DNA from: CAYYBE01 sp964470345
GTDB taxonomy: Bacteria > Babelota > Babeliae > Babelales > Babelaceae
Direction: 5' to 3'
NCBI GenBank assembly: GCA_964470345.1
Contig: CAYYBE010000024.1
Span: forward strand, 1 to 5,072
DNA length: 5,072 bases
Part shown: positions 5,061-5,072 of the stretch, piece after piece
Numbering within the stretch: the first letter of the stretch is position 1
Layout: the number at the start of each line of letters is the position of its first letter
The notes under the pieces: model-generated
Databases searched by the model: none
Told to the model about the DNA's origin: nothing
What the model saw: only the letters and a program-made list of their open reading frames with translations
Made by a program: the position numbers and the translations under genes

Positions 5061-5072
5061 TGCCCGGGGTAA

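Overview
The window opens in the 3' end of a bacterial ribosomal RNA operon: the last ~166 bases of 23S rRNA, a ~170-base spacer, a complete 5S rRNA, and a strong hairpin terminator with a GAAA loop. Six protein genes follow, none essential-looking and only one of a family I can name. The DNA is moderately AT-rich. Ribosome binding sites are clear (GGAGG, AAGGAG, AAAGGGA), so translation is standard bacterial. Three of the six products carry apparent Sec signal peptides with no recognisable domain, next to an rRNA operon. That is reminiscent of host-associated lineages such as Candidatus Dependentiae (TM6), but this assignment is low-confidence inference; nothing here fixes the phylum except the rRNA, which a database search would resolve.

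Layout: (1) 1-498, end of the rRNA operon and its terminator. (2) 499-1676, a two-gene plus-strand unit. An acidic-tailed 202-residue cytosolic protein overlaps a 157-residue helical protein by 14 bases, with the Shine-Dalgarno of the second gene inside the first. Translation is probably coupled, and the two products may be distant paralogues. (3) 1688-3807, two minus-strand genes for putative secreted proteins (497 and 166 residues), each with a Lys/Glu-rich, probably coiled-coil segment. Only 11 bases separate the stop codons of the convergent pair at 1676/1688. (4) 3808-4035, a divergent intergenic region with a promoter-like element facing each way and several palindromes around the rightward one. 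(5) 4036-5060, a small exported protein followed by a four-helix membrane protein of the DUF2975 (YoaS-like) family. The window ends 12 bases after its stop. DUF2975 genes are usually followed by a small Xre-type repressor gene, and the GGGG just past the stop could be the ribosome binding site of such a gene.

No CRISPR array, insertion sequence, tRNA or integrase is visible. The most interesting parts are the regulatory architecture at 3920-3995 and the overlapping cytosolic pair. Neither proves a new system by itself.
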